This document shows, in pieces, positions 11,915 to 26,900 of a stretch of 64,000 nt of DNA (position 1 is the first letter of the stretch; each line of letters begins with the position of its first letter). The position numbers and the translations under genes are program-made. The DNA is taken from assembly GCA_029783825.1 (NCBI GenBank), contig JAREIK010000801.1:11496391-11560390 (forward strand), written 5' to 3'. Under the pieces are notes generated by a model, which worked only from the letters and a program-made list of their open reading frames with translations, had not been told where the DNA came from and did not search any database. The DNA comes from Sapria himalayana (lineage: Eukaryota > Streptophyta > Magnoliopsida > Malpighiales > Rafflesiaceae).

Positions 11915-14900
11915 ATCATAAAAGGGCTTCGGTTGCATATTAGTTTTTATTGTGTTTATTGTATTTTACGCATCTTCATTTATAATATAGTATCGGAGTC
12001 ATATTCTAAGAGAGTGTATACTCAAACCCTAGAGAATATATGCAACAAAAAAACAAAAGCTCTCGAAATTACGCACAATACAGATGCATGCAGAGCGCAA
12101 GCAAGTGCAAGGAGAGAACAATGTGGACAGAGTAGGCAGACAATGTTTATTTATGCGTACACAATAATCTGCATAGTGTAGAGTCACCATGTGATGCTCA
12201 TGTTGGAAAGGATGTTAGTGAGTGTGATGGCGAGCATGGTAGCATGTGCAATAGCAAGCTTGGTGATGCGTGTAGTGGCATGAGATCAAAACCATAACCA
12301 TGTCTTTTATATATATATATAAGTGAAAAAAGTAAGATTAAATTTAAATTCGGTTTGACAAAAATTAATATTTAGTATAATTTTTCAATAATCAATATAA
12401 ATTATCATGAAATAGAAATAAAAAAAAAACTCAATTCAGTTAACTTATTTAAGGAGAATAAGTCACGGCATAAATAATTATATGATATTATTTCTATAGA
12501 AAATTATGAAAAGTTCATATAATAATAGACAAATTGACTATCAAAAATACATAAGTATCCACATAGAGTACATCTACCACAAGCAGAATACTTATTTGAA
12601 TAAATATACTAAACTTCTTTATCAGGAAACAACGGATATTTTCTTTCTATCAAGTATGACTAGTTGTTTCACTAATATTCTCACTTAAAATCTCAAATTA
12701 TCAAAATAATATCAAACATTCATATCATTTATAATCATAATATATTCTTTAAGATATTTTAGCAATCTAAAAATATTATTTTAGGCAAATTACAAAAGTT
12801 AAAAAATTATTGAATATAATATTATATAGCTTGAATCCTTGTTACTTTCTCATGTCAAGCATTTTCCTATTATCTTATTAGTTTACACTTTGTAAGTTGT
12901 AAACTAAAGCTAGATTATATATTTCATCTTCAACTGTAAAATCTTCGTCTAGATATTTGAGTATTTTCAGTTTGCTAGTTGTTCATTCTTAGTTTGGTCA
13001 CCCATCACTGAGTGATTAAAAAAATTTTTTCCCGAGTCATAAGGATATTTCAACTTTAGACTGTATATTAACTAAGAAATCTTACATGATCATCTTATCC
13101 TATATGTCAATCTGATTTGAGTAGTGAGTAGTAACCTATTTAATTTGATACACTTAGACAATTGAAGATATAGTAGAGATGTGATAAGAATATCTATCAT
13201 TGTTATTGATAATTTCTCGAGATATACATAGATATATCATTTTCATAATAGATCGCATCTATTTTATATTTTTCATATTTTTAACAAAATAATAAAAACT
13301 TAATTTAATAAAAATATTAATAAAATTAAATAATCATAATGTATTGAAATATATGTCAGAATGATTTAATATTTATTATATAAATCATAAAAAAATATTC
13401 CAAATTTCAATACTAGCACACCAACAAAATATAATTATTAAAAAGAATAAATAATTAATTGATTTGAATCGAACACATATTCTTAAAAGAAATATTCTAA
13501 GATATTTTTTGAAAGATATGATTTTAATCATAATTTAACTCATTAATAAGACACCCTCTTCTATTATTTCTCGATGCTTATCATCTTAGATCCTAAATCT
13601 TGGAAAGAGACTATCTAGCATTCATGCCTAGGTTTTTAAATGTATTTTGTTTGTCCTTGATCACTATCTGGGATGGAACAAATTGACATCTAAAATTTTG
13701 AGATTAATTTTTTTTAGATACTCTAATAGTCAAATATGATATTTAGCTTGCAAACATGAGCTTTTGGAAAGAGAGTATTTAACTTGCCGACTTGAGTTTT
13801 TTGATGCATTTTTTTTCCTCAATTGCTATCCAAGATGGAACAAATTAACATTTAAAATCTTAAAATGTATTTTTCTTAAATACTCTAGTACAACAATTTA
13901 CCTCATCAATAAAATATTTGCTTTTATTATTTCTCAGTGTATATCATTTTAGATTCTAAATTTTGGAAAGAAACTAGTTAGCTTGCTTGCCTGAGTTTTT
14001 GGATGCATTTTTTTGTCCTCGATATCTATACAGGATGAAACAATTAACATATAGGATCTTAAGATTTATTTTTCTTAGATACTCGAATACCCAAATATGA
14101 TATAAATGTTTTTCATCAGAAACCAATAGAATTTTATAGAGTTCATATAATATTTTTTTTTATCAAGACTTATTTTTTAATGAGTCTAAAAAGAGTGTCA
14201 ATATAGATATTACATATTGATCCATTATCTTTTCTATATTACCTACAGCCCTGTCATAATCATTAATTAATAAAGAGAGTTACTCTTCAAGTATATATGA
14301 GCATATTGATACATAGTATGATATTATTCTCATATAGCCATCATTCCAACTAACAAATCCATATCGGATTAAGTCTTGAGAGAATGAGATTTCCTGAGTA
14401 TGGAGATCTCATTCAAACCCACATCACACAATAGTCCACAGGTCTTCATCAGTACAAACTCATATTATATTAATGACTATAAGACTTGACCATCCAAAAA
14501 TTAGAGGCTATACCAGAAGAAAGAAACATTCTCAGCCTTCTCATACCAGAGATAAGCATACTGAGGAGCCAGATTTATCTGTAACCAATATGTCTGATCT
14601 TGACCTTTTGATCACTCTCAGCAAGAGACCGAAATTGTATACAACATCAAATTTCACAAATTTTATAATAATCTCATTTTGTTTTTTATGATTATTTTTT
14701 TATTACTATTCTTGATGATACTAAAATATTAAATTCTCAATCTAAAATATTATCTCATCCAAGATAATTTCAGGCCATGATAAATGAGATACATTATACA
14801 TACCATCAACTCTAATGATGTCTAATAATTAATATCATGACTTATGAAAAAATTTGCTATTAATTGCATATGGGAGTTCAATGTGAAGTAAAGTCCAAAT

Positions 14901-17900
14901 AGAAAGATAGATCACCTTAAAGATAAACTTATAGCGAGGAGATAAACTTAGATATTTGGTGTGGACTATCAAGACATTTACTATTCAATGACCAAGATGA
15001 CCTTAATATATATTTTTATTTCTTTTACAGCATTTCACAGTTAAAGAATATATCAGTTATACGTAAAAAAAATATTTCTTCATTATAATGTTAAGGAAAA
15101 CATTTATATGGAGCAACCATAAGAATTTCAAGCAATACGATCATGTTTAGTTTGCATATTACAAAAAATATTATAAAACCTAAAGTAATAACTTAAAGCC
15201 TAATTTGCAACATTTTCACAAGTATTTATCTAATTTGGATACGTGTGATAATGATTTTTCTTAATTCTTACAGAGGAGTCCAAATAGTAAATTAATTTTA
15301 CAAATTATCTATGTAAATAATATTATTATTATGAAAGATAATAAGTTGAAAATTATTTTACTCAAGGGATACTTTCAATCATAATTTCAAACGAAAAACT
15401 TTGAAAGACTCAGCTACTAACTTCACCTCTGACATGCATTTTCTAATTGACTTAATTAACTATTAATCATATGAAGAATATGAACATGGACTATTAAAAT
15501 GAACACTTTTAAGCAAAAAACTAGTATTTCATTATGAAAATATTAGAATAGTATTTGTCATAGTTTTTCCTAATTACCATTTTGCAATGGACTATATGAT
15601 CATTCTAAAAGAATTTTCTATGATAAATTCAAATTAATATTATCCTAAGCATACTCCTTCAAGTAAAAAAGCAATAAATCATAGGATATCTTTTAGAGAT
15701 CTTAACTTTGCATAATTTAATTTAGTTTTTAGATTCCTATTGAACTCAAAGTATAAATATGATCAAATTGCATATTGTCATATTCACAAAAACAAAAAAA
15801 AAGTTGCAATTACTACTACCTGCTAGCTTCTTCAAGTCTAGATATATCAAATTAGTCATGTTGTACTGGCATTGCCCAAAATGCTGGGCCGGCACGGCAC
15901 GATAAGCATAATAGTAGCCCAGCATGATATGGTTGGCCCCCAAAATGCTGGGACATGCCAAGCCATGTTGGACCTAGTAAGTCCATGCCAGTTCGGGCAG
16001 ATTCATACCAACACCAACGGTGCAACATCCCAGCCACATGGGCCAATGGCAATCAGCCACATAAGCAGAACCTAGCTTATGTGGTATGACCCATGACCCA
16101 CCCATGCGATTACCTGATGGGGCATGACCCATGACCAGAGATTGGTAGTGCCCGGTCCAGAGTCACTGGATTGGTGGATTGTGCCACCGAACCGAGGACG
16201 CAGGTTGTGCCTAGCATTGCACGAGGCATGGTTTGCACCTACCCAACACGACACTAGCCGTGCCTCAGGCCGGCACAATCCAAGACTAGGCATAGTTATG
16301 AATCATGCTGAGCCTGGCACAATTAAACAATGTCATGCCGCAAGCCACCTGGCCCAGTTGACACCTCTAATTGAGTCAATCACCTGATTAGAAATATTAA
16401 CTTTCTAATTCCAATTGAACTTAAATATAAATATGATCTCATTGCATTTTGGTTAAAACAAAATAAAAAATCACAATTATTACATGTGACCTATGAATCA
16501 ATTACTTGTTTAAAGATATTAACTTTTTACGTGCTCATTTAATGACCATATATTAAATTTAAGGAAGTATTGTGAGAGCTAACAAGATATATTGCAATAA
16601 ATTTTCATTTCATTAAGAAAAAAAGATTTAACATCACTTTTTAGTTACGTCTTATATTAATACCATTGATCAAACTACATATATTTTCATTAACTTGAGA
16701 GATGATATTTCAATTATTATTCATATAAATTTTATCACATTTAAGAAATTTCATTGTATATTAAAAACTAGATAGAAGATTGCTAATAGGTAATAAGATT
16801 TAATAAAGCTCCAATGGCTTATTTTATATATTCATCATTTATTAGTGACACATGTAAATGATGATATGAAACAAACAAGAACAATGGCTGCTGCAAATAT
16901 CAGATATATCCACCTAACCATGTGCTCCAGTAGTTTTGCAGCTCTCAGATGAACTTGTTCCTGACTGAAGCTGTTCCTGTTGTCTTTCAATGCATGTTTC
17001 CTGTCACAATCAACAAGAAAAAAACATTCATAACATGGAAGATGTAGAAGTGTTAAAATGATTAGCTCAGGTCCTCTTCACAGCAGTTCTGAATTGTTCC
17101 AGAATGAATTGCATGAAACAAGTAACAAGAAATGTGCCATTTATTAATATCTTCTAAAAATAACTTATGTGAAACCCTTAATTTCATAAGATATATAGTT
17201 GATTTTGATCATAAGTTGCAACAAAAATTATAAAAGCCATAATTTGTTTGTTTGGATTAGGCTCACCATTTATCTGGTTTCTTTATCCTGATTAGTATTA
17301 TTTTTTAAATAAAAGAATTGAAACTTATTTGGTTACTAATTCTGAAAATTTTGAGTAGTTTCCACACATGGACGGCTTAGCCAACATAATTTATGCACAA
17401 TTTTTAAGTGATTTTTTGAGCAATTTATCCTGATAGTTTCTCCAGATTTCCATGCAGTGTTACAATAATTCCTTACAAATTAAAAACAAGCTGATAAATC
17501 ATGTTTGTAACGTGATTTACCAGCCAACATAACCTCTATCCCAGTGCACAAGACTCATGGTTAATGCAAATCTCGGAAAGATTAATATTTCAACAGTGTT
17601 ATCTTTGAAAATCAAAAAAATTATATCTGATAAGTCTTGAACTCACAAAAAATTATATCTTTTGACAAAGGCAATTGTCATCACACCAAGACATTACCTC
17701 CAATACATATATGTAACATAAAGATTTCTCAAATTAGTAATGTTAGGTTATAAGTGCCTCTTAGTACTACAATTCTTAAAAAAACAAAAAAAAAATATCC
17801 ATAATGATTAAGTATTAAAATATTATATCAATACTCATCCATCTGTCTCAAGTGAATAACACTTTTATTCTTTTTGGATACATCAGCACTCACTAAATGT

Positions 17901-20900
17901 TACTCTCTAAAGAATCAATATATTTTATCATTGTTAATGCAAATGATGACTCAATATGAGTATCATTTTATTAATTGCATATCGAAGTAGAACTATATAA
18001 GAATATAAAAAAAGTAATACATACATATTTATTTTCTAGATTCTTACTCTTTTTAAGCTCATTTAAAATAAATTTTTCTCAATAAATAACATCAACACTC
18101 ACTAGTATTATATATAATTTAGTGATAATCAAAAAGTAAATTTTCTTATGATCCTTAGAAATCTCTATCATATAAAAAGAGTTACAATAGACAAAAAATC
18201 TATATTTGACTCGATTAAAAAATCTATTGAAATACAACCTAAAAAGATAATTTGTATGAGAATAGCAATCTTAACTTTTGAGAGTCATGTGATCCCTTTT
18301 ATGAAATAGGTTAATCACTTATATCCCAAGAAAGTATGAGCCTTTCATAATTATTTATTTGAAACCACAACTAAAAATGCTCGTTGTGTATGAAAATTCT
18401 CAACTCATCATATTTGATAATAAAAATATCATCTATTTACATAATAAATAAAATCAACTTGTGATTTGAGCTCATTTAGAAAAATAGTGAAAATACTATA
18501 ACACACGTGTAGGCTAAAAAAAATAACTATCTTTGAAAAGCTTACAAATTATACACACGATGACTTTTTCATGTCATACAATGTCATTCACAGCTTGCAA
18601 ACTAAATTTAATTGTATTGCACTAAACTAATGAGACTACTCAATATTTACTATATCATCAAGTTCACCGAAATAAAATATATTCTTCATCTCTAATTAAT
18701 AAACCCTTTAAATATGAGATTCTATCAATGATGTGGGGGTGTGTACATAGGTCATGATGTGGGGGTGTGTACATAGGTCATGTTGGTTACGAAAAAAATA
18801 TTCAAATAAATTACACTAAATATCTAAGTAAATCATCTCGTACAAATAGCATGGTAAGGTAAACTATCTTCTCGGATTTATTAGTAATCACGGTGAACAT
18901 TCAATTGCAACCAATAACCAAAAATTCTAAAGATCGAGATACTAATTTGTTCTCAAGTCTCATTTGAGTAAAGTGCATCTATTTCATCAAACAATACCTG
19001 ATATGATCCTGAATGAAATAAAACATCAAAATGAGACCTATGCATCTCAATCACATCAAAAAAATAAATAAACGAGATAAAAAAATATGAATATAATAAT
19101 ACATAAAAATATAATAATAAAATACAACTCATGTCTTTTTGAAGAACAATCATTATATAAAAACTCAAAAAAATTGACTACAAGATTATATGATTTTTTA
19201 AAATATTCTCTTCCATGCTAAATAGTTGCATATATTCCCTTTCTCTTAACATAATCTTTATGTCATGTATGGTCAAGTCTCACAAATTTAGTTCATCATG
19301 TGCCAAACATATAATATAGTGATAAACTACCAAATTGTTTGGACTCGAAAATTTTTTTTTTCATTAAACTTAACTTTCTCAAAAGTAAACTCGTCATGTA
19401 TTTGTTGAAACAAATAATAATTTGATAAGAATATTATCATAATGTAAGATAATAAATGTATATGCAGTCAATTGGTAACTCTCTCTCCTAAAAGAGTGTT
19501 AGCTCTTACTCCTAAAATTGTTTCACTTCTAGACTCACTAAAAAATGAGTCATGATCCACTAGTGACTATGATGAAACGTATATATATATATATATTGGG
19601 ATTAGAATAATAAAGAAAAATATACTTCAAAACCATAAGTATTTTCTTATCCTCACCTCTAAAAAAATTTTGAACAAAATAATTACTAATAAAGACACTG
19701 TAAGGTAAATGTGGCTAATGAGTAATGTGTCGTATGGGGCTTTCCCGGCTTAATCTGGTATGCCTATCAAAAGGGATAGTCTAGCACAACCCAATAACCC
19801 ACTTGGCAACCCAAGTCGGGTCGGGTTGGACCAACAGTCAAATCAAGCCAACATGAATTCATTCTAGGCTACCATGCCTATATGAAAATAAAATTTAAAA
19901 ACAACATTTTTAAAAAAAAGACATTGAAAAAAATTAAATTATCATGGGCAATCTACTTTGTTGAATATTACATATATAATATTACATATGTATATGCAAA
20001 TTTTACAAATATATATATATGCAAATATATATTTATTATTTTAGTTTTTTTTTTGTTTTTTCCCACCTTGTATTGTATTAATGATGAGAGCATTCGACTT
20101 GTACATTATTCCAATCAGATTTACACATTATATAAAGGATTGGTTTGATCACCAACAATTATCAAGTGTATTTTTTAATTTACATGATTTAATGTGTAAC
20201 ACGACATCATAGCTTGATATCCTAGAGAGACAATTGTGTTTTCCGATGTGGTTGCACCCATACACAAAACAAAATGTACAATTTTTAGGCCTCCGAAATC
20301 CTAATTTTGAGATCAAAAATTCAGCCAAAAACTTTTGTTTAGGGTAAATAATATTGATAGAAAATAAAGTTTGTAGAAACTCAAATTTACAAAAAAAAAA
20401 AAAACTTAATTTAAAGGAATGAATTTTTGACAGAAAATAAAGTGTTGGGAAACCCTAATCTTTATAGAAAATCTAATTCGGGGGGATCCAATTTGGGAAA
20501 AAATTAAGAAATATAAAAACTTCACTTTAGTGTATTTTATTTTTGAATTGGAATTAAGTATGAAGAGATATTGTCGTAACAGAAATAGAGACAACAAATC
20601 TTCAATTTATTATATTTATCATAGAAAAATAAATCATACCAATGATATTAATTAGATATTATTTCCAAGAAGAAACCCAAAAGTTTTATATAATATTAAG
20701 AGACAAAAGCTAACTATCGAAGACATACATACAACCTCATTGAATTCATCTATCATAAAACTTACTAAAGAAGTAATAAAAGTAAATATTTTTTTCTCTA
20801 TACCAACAATAAATATTTCTATTTATTGAGGTATTACTAGTTTTATCACTTGTACTTGCTATTCAAGCTCTTAGTTTATTGATAAATGAACTTGTAGTCA

Positions 20901-23900
20901 CTTTTAAGGTAATCATCAACTATTTCTTATAATTTTTTCATGTTCTGAGAATAATATTGTAGTCAATGACAGACCTTATAAAATCATTGAAAATTCATAT
21001 TTAGAATACTTTTTTATTTATTAATCATATTGTAATTATTCTTGATTGTCCTATTAATATACTTTCAATAAATTGTCTTTCTAGGCAACTTCACTCTTTT
21101 ATTTTTTTAATTTACTAATGTTCGTTTCTAAAATTAAAAGATTCTGATCAAAATTTTATTTATGATTAAGCATGATAGAGTATGTATATTCTCTTCTATA
21201 GTAGAATTTCCTTTTAAATATTTAAATATGTTTGATTATTTTACTTGTTTATTCTCAACTTAATCATCCATCACTAATCAAGTTGAGAAAATTTTTACCT
21301 TATAACATGAGGCAAGTCAATTAAGAACACATACAAAATTTTTGTATCCACCCCACTAGTTTGATGATAGTAAGAACTTATTTAATTTAATACACTCAAA
21401 TAAATAAAAACTTAATAAATATAACATCGGAGAGTTTTAGATATTTAATTACCTTTATTTATGATTACTGATAATATACATAAGTATATCTTTTTGTGAT
21501 ATATCACATGTATTTTTTTATTTTTAAGATATTTAATAAAATAATAAAAAAAATTGATAAAACTATTTTTAAAAATAAAAAAAATAACAATGATTTAGAT
21601 TATATGTCAATCAAATGTAATAAAATCTATATGAATCATAAGATTATATGTCAATCAAATGTAATAAAATCTATATGAATCATAAGATTATATGTCAATC
21701 AAATGTAATAAAATCTATATAAATCATAAGATTATACGTGAGATTTTCTGAGCTAGCACAACTAATAAAACGGGATGACTAAAATTAAGAATAAAAATCT
21801 GATTGAAATGACTTGAATACTCTAATTTAGAATGAGTATTCCAAAATATTTTTGGAGAGATATAATTCAAACCACAAATTATCTCGTCAACTTGATGTTC
21901 TTCAATCCTTTCTTGTATCCTAGAGAGAGATCATTTACCTTGTTGTCTAAAAAAATTTGGAAATACTGATTTTGTCGACAATCTTTTTCCTATACAAAAT
22001 AAGTTGATACTCAAAATCTTAAAATAAGTCCTTACGTATTATATTACCCAATAAGAGTACAAATATTTTTATTAAGAACTAGTAGAATATTAATGAAAAC
22101 TGAGAGTACTTTTTTCAAGTATGAGTCATTTTTTAATGAGACAAAAGAATAAAAATCCAAATGATATATTAACTCATTATTTTTCCTTATTTCTTAATAA
22201 TCCCACTTGGATCTTCAATTAGGATAAAGAGTCATCCGCTTACTAATTTTGAACTTATTAGTTCACATTATAATAATACTCTTATGAAACCATCACATAT
22301 ACTAATAAGTACAAATCTTATTGACTCTAAGAAGAGTCACGTTTTTTAAGAGAGAAAATCTCCCAAAAGTCTAGATGACATAGTAGCTTACGAGTCTGCT
22401 TTAATTTAGGTTCATGATGAGTCAGAGACTAAAAGACCTAGCCACTCAAGAATTAGGACCTATAATAGAAGGAAGAAAAATAAAAAATCTATTCAAAACA
22501 AAGATGAATCTAACAAATAGCCAGATGATCTTGTAGTCGACCTTTTTATACTTGACTTTTTGGCCAATTTTCGAAAGAGAGAAGTAAATTATACTCAACA
22601 TCTAATCTCATAAGCAATATCATATACATGTCTTCCCTTCTTTTAATTATTTTACTAAGATCTTTGGTGTGAACTATATGGACACTTTGTCTTCAACGAC
22701 GAAGATGACCTATATACAAATTTTTATTTCTCTAATAATATTTCATACATAAAAGATATACCAATTAGACATAAATAATATTTTTTTTTACAATAATTTT
22801 GAGGAAGATGTGTATATGAAATAGTATTCTAGGTTTACAGTAGTGCAATCAGATAATTTGTAGATTGAAAAAAATACTATATGATTTAAAACAATCACTG
22901 AAAGATTGATTTGTAAAAATTTCATAAGCAACCATCTCATTTAGTTTAGACAAGTATGTTACAAAATTTTTTTTATTTTTTTGGAGCTCTAATAGCTAAA
23001 TGATTTTGCTCATAATGTACATGAATGATATTCTGATTAAAAAAATAATAAGTTGTAAATCAACCAGCTCAAAGAGTACAATCACAATTCAAGATAAAAA
23101 TTCTTGGAAGACAAAAATATTTTTTTGATATAAAAATAACTTATTTTAAAAAATAATTCATGATGATGTCATCATTACAACATGTATTCAAACAATAAAA
23201 CAAACAAAGAACATCTTTATGAAGGCCTAAAATAGATCTCAATTTATCTTTTTTTCTTGATTCCTTCAAACTTGATATTTTAGATTTATACATATCAATT
23301 TGATAGAAAATATTACTATTTTACAACTTTAATCTTTTTTTGTTTTTATTACTCTTGTACTACAATATTGATAGGAACATCTAACTTATGAATTGTCCCA
23401 ATTATATTTTCTTTTTATATAAAAGCTTGAATTGTTTAATTTATTATTAAGATTATTAAATTTTGCATTTGTACTATAAATATTGGATATTGCTTTCGTT
23501 GACTAGTAAATCATATATTATCTAATAAAATACTATAAATAACTCATTCTTCAACTTTTATTCAATAATAAACAAAGATAAATGTAATAGCCCATTATGC
23601 TTTCATCATATCAATCAAACCCTCATTACAATTGTCCATTATGTTAATGCAAAATGAACAGGAATTGTGTATATAAAATACATATAAGACTTGTAAGATG
23701 CAGTTGGGTGAACTCGATCAAAGCTAGTCCGACCCAAATAGAGAGTGAAAATAGCACCAAAAAGAACACCTCATAATCACCTAAGTTAATTTCTTCTGCA
23801 CAAAATAGATTCGGGCTACTAACAAAGAAGTTAATCAAGAAAATAAATTTACCAACTGTTGTTCAAAGGGAGGTCATCCGATAAAAGACACGAGTAAACT

Positions 23901-26900
23901 TATGCAATTCATCAATAGATAAAGAAACAATTTTGTATTACAATTATGAGAATAATTTAAATTATCATCATCTTCAAAATACCCCATTGGTAATATCCAA
24001 ATTATATCAAAACGACATAATTTGGATAAAATAATATATAAACATATATCTATATAAATATATAAATATATATTAAAATACTTTTATGGTAATGAGCATT
24101 GTATTAAATACAATAATCTCAATGAATATATAATTCATCAATAATTATCAAGAAGAGATACAATAAAAAGTTACTTGGGCAAAACATTGGAATCTACTTT
24201 CTCGCTCAAATCATCCTCAATTTCCAAAAAATATAACAACTCCTTTACTTTGTCATGAATCTGTGGTACAAAAAAAAAATAAAAAAACATTGATGAGCAG
24301 ATGATTAATATATGATAGATAGTACTATTTGGAGTAAGCTTTCATAAATGGACCTGAACTCGAAAAGCATCCTAGTTTTAAAAAATCAAACTTCTTACAT
24401 AGCACAAAATTTTGAAAGATTAAATTCTCCCACACCCTACGATAAGCAAGAGACTTGTGTGCTGGGTACAGAGTTTATACAAATACAGTTTTTTCCAACA
24501 TAAATCTAACTTGCTTTCATTGTTATAGCACCATAATCTTATTGAAAGGAGCCTTCCCTATCTTGACTTAGCCTAGTGTTCAGAATAATATTTTTCATGA
24601 GATCCAAGATCTACTAAGAAGTAAGATTGTTCCAATGAAATCACAAGATGGCATTTTACATTCAAACTTCAACTCAAAAGGCCCATTTAATACATAGAAA
24701 CCCAATTTTTGATTACCCACAATGTTTTAAAGCTAAAACATCTGACATTCAAACTTCAACAGAAATTTTGTGCAAACAAAATTAATCTTAAAAAAAAAAC
24801 AAAATCAATCTGAAAAAAACAACAAAATTATTGATATAATAAAAAAAAATCTTATTAATTATATGTGAATCAAAAAGCAAAGAAAGAAATAAAAATAAAT
24901 TGGATGGGAATATCATACCTCAGGGATTTCCACCGTATGCTGCTTCCAACTGTTAAGTAATTTGCATAAATGTGATGCAGGAAGACCCCTGATTGAATCC
25001 AAACGTAGTTTGAGAAAAGCTTAGTATAAAAATATTCTTTTTTACTAAATTATCAAATCGAGAAAGCAAATCAAATCAAACTGCTATAGTAACTATAAAT
25101 AATTCCACAAATTTACCACAATTGTATAATATATAAGTATAACCATCCAAACTCAAAGGCATTTCTAAATCTACTGACAATTGGTCAACATAGTAGCTAT
25201 CTGAACAGTCTAATAAACCATGTCAAAATGTTTAAAAACAAACCCGATCGTTATCATGCAAAATTACAAACATATCTAAAAATTTACAAGAGTTAAATGA
25301 CAATCAAATGCTCAAGTATCTCATGATGGAACAAATAGCTAGTATTTGATCGTGGCATCCTTATAATTTTCCATTCAACACAATTTTAAGTAGTATTTTC
25401 TATTTAATTGATTGAACAGAAATCTTAATCAAACTAGCTCATACCAAATTTGCATTGTCTTTTTATATTTTATTGTTATTTTTATGTGTGCGATTACATA
25501 AATACTAATACACTAGACCTCATATGGAACTATAAAATTAAAAATATTTATATGAGAATGATATTAAGAAACTTGATCATCTGAAAAATCCTTATATTAT
25601 ATATATTTGTTGGAGGTCATACCTTCATACAATATTAAATATCATTATCCAAGGACATTTCTAATATCTACAAACATTTGGTGTGTATATTGATTGTCTT
25701 AAAAGTCTAATAAACCATGTCAAAATCTTTAAAAACAAATTCAATTGTTATCATAGAAAACACTTACAAAATTGTTATCATATAACATAACTAGAAATTA
25801 TAAGAACTAAAAGGCAGTCAAGTGGTTAGGTATCTCACGCCTCACGGTGGAATAAATAGCTAATAAGTGATCCTGGCATCATTATAAATTTCCATCCAAT
25901 AATATTTTAAATAGTACTTTCTACTTAAGTGATTGAACAAAAAATCATAACCATACTAGCTCATACCAAATTTGTATTATTTTTTTTCTCTTGTAATGAA
26001 ATTCTTATGTGTGTGATTACACAAATATTAACGTATTTAATCTCATATGAACTTCTAAATTAAAAATATTTATGCGAGAATAATAATAAAATAATTGATT
26101 ACCTGAGAAATCTAAATGAGTCAAACGAGTCGGGCCAACCCATTTTTTTCGAGCCCAACCAAGCTGGCATGGTGTGCCAAGCATAGCACGATTTCTTGAA
26201 AGGAAAGCACAACACGGCCCATGGCACGGAATCTGCCTAGGTTCGAGCCAATTCGGGTCGAGTCAGTCGGAACAATTCGAGTTGAGATTTTTTTTAAAAA
26301 ATTAGGATTTCGGGAACGTACAGCCTTTGCCCGTCAGGCATGCCGAGCTGTTGCCTGTTGGGCTTCGCTTGGTGCAAGGTCACATGACATGCCCACGTGT
26401 CAGGCATCCATACCATGCATGGCACGGCACTGTAACATGTTGGGTCGAGCCAAGCATGGCAAACCATGCCGGGCTTCGGGCCGGACCCGAGCCACCCGGC
26501 CCATTTGACACATAGAAAAATCTTTATATTTCATGTATCATCGCATTGATGCGATGATAAGTTTTTTTTTATCTAAAGCAGTAGATCTTAAATTTGAGGC
26601 TCACACTTATTATATGCGAGCTCTAAATTTCAAAATTAAGACTATCAAAATATTATTATTTCTCAGATCATACACACAAAAACTTTGTGTACTAGATATA
26701 AATTTCATCTCCATTCTTATTTTTCTTATCAGAAAAATTTGATAAACTAAAATCACAATTACAAAAAAAACAAAAAGCACATCAAGACACAAAGAACCCC
26801 TAGGGGCTAAGGGGCAATGCAGACAGAATGCATAGATTTTTAGAAGTGAGAGGCACCCCATTGACACATATTACATATAATTTAATTAAATTTAATAATT

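Larger units (their letters stand above)
9492..16913 (-). other. ORC3 intron 12 (7,422 bp)
   Basis: It contains two unrecognised coding-like segments (9530-9782, 10200-10480), a DUF659 fragment (11231-11549), an LTR-like block with a primer-binding site (11774-12000), a plus-strand decayed copia copy (12950-15600) and a hAT-type MITE (15839-16369). 10540-11230 and 12300-12950 are AT-rich with nothing recognisable. Confidence 0.88.
17001..24174 (-). other. ORC3 intron 11 (7,174 bp)
   Basis: It holds a minus-strand copia RT relic near 18250-18500, a 26-bp doublet at 18728-18779, a GC-rich patch at 19725-19850, a 44-bp triplet at 21598-21729 and a plus-strand copia copy from about 21230 to 23490. 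17000-18200 and 19900-21200 show nothing recognisable. Confidence 0.88.

Noticed and set aside
21598..21729. Possible CRISPR array (regular repeats)
   Set aside because: Units are directly adjacent with no spacers, in a plant nuclear intron.
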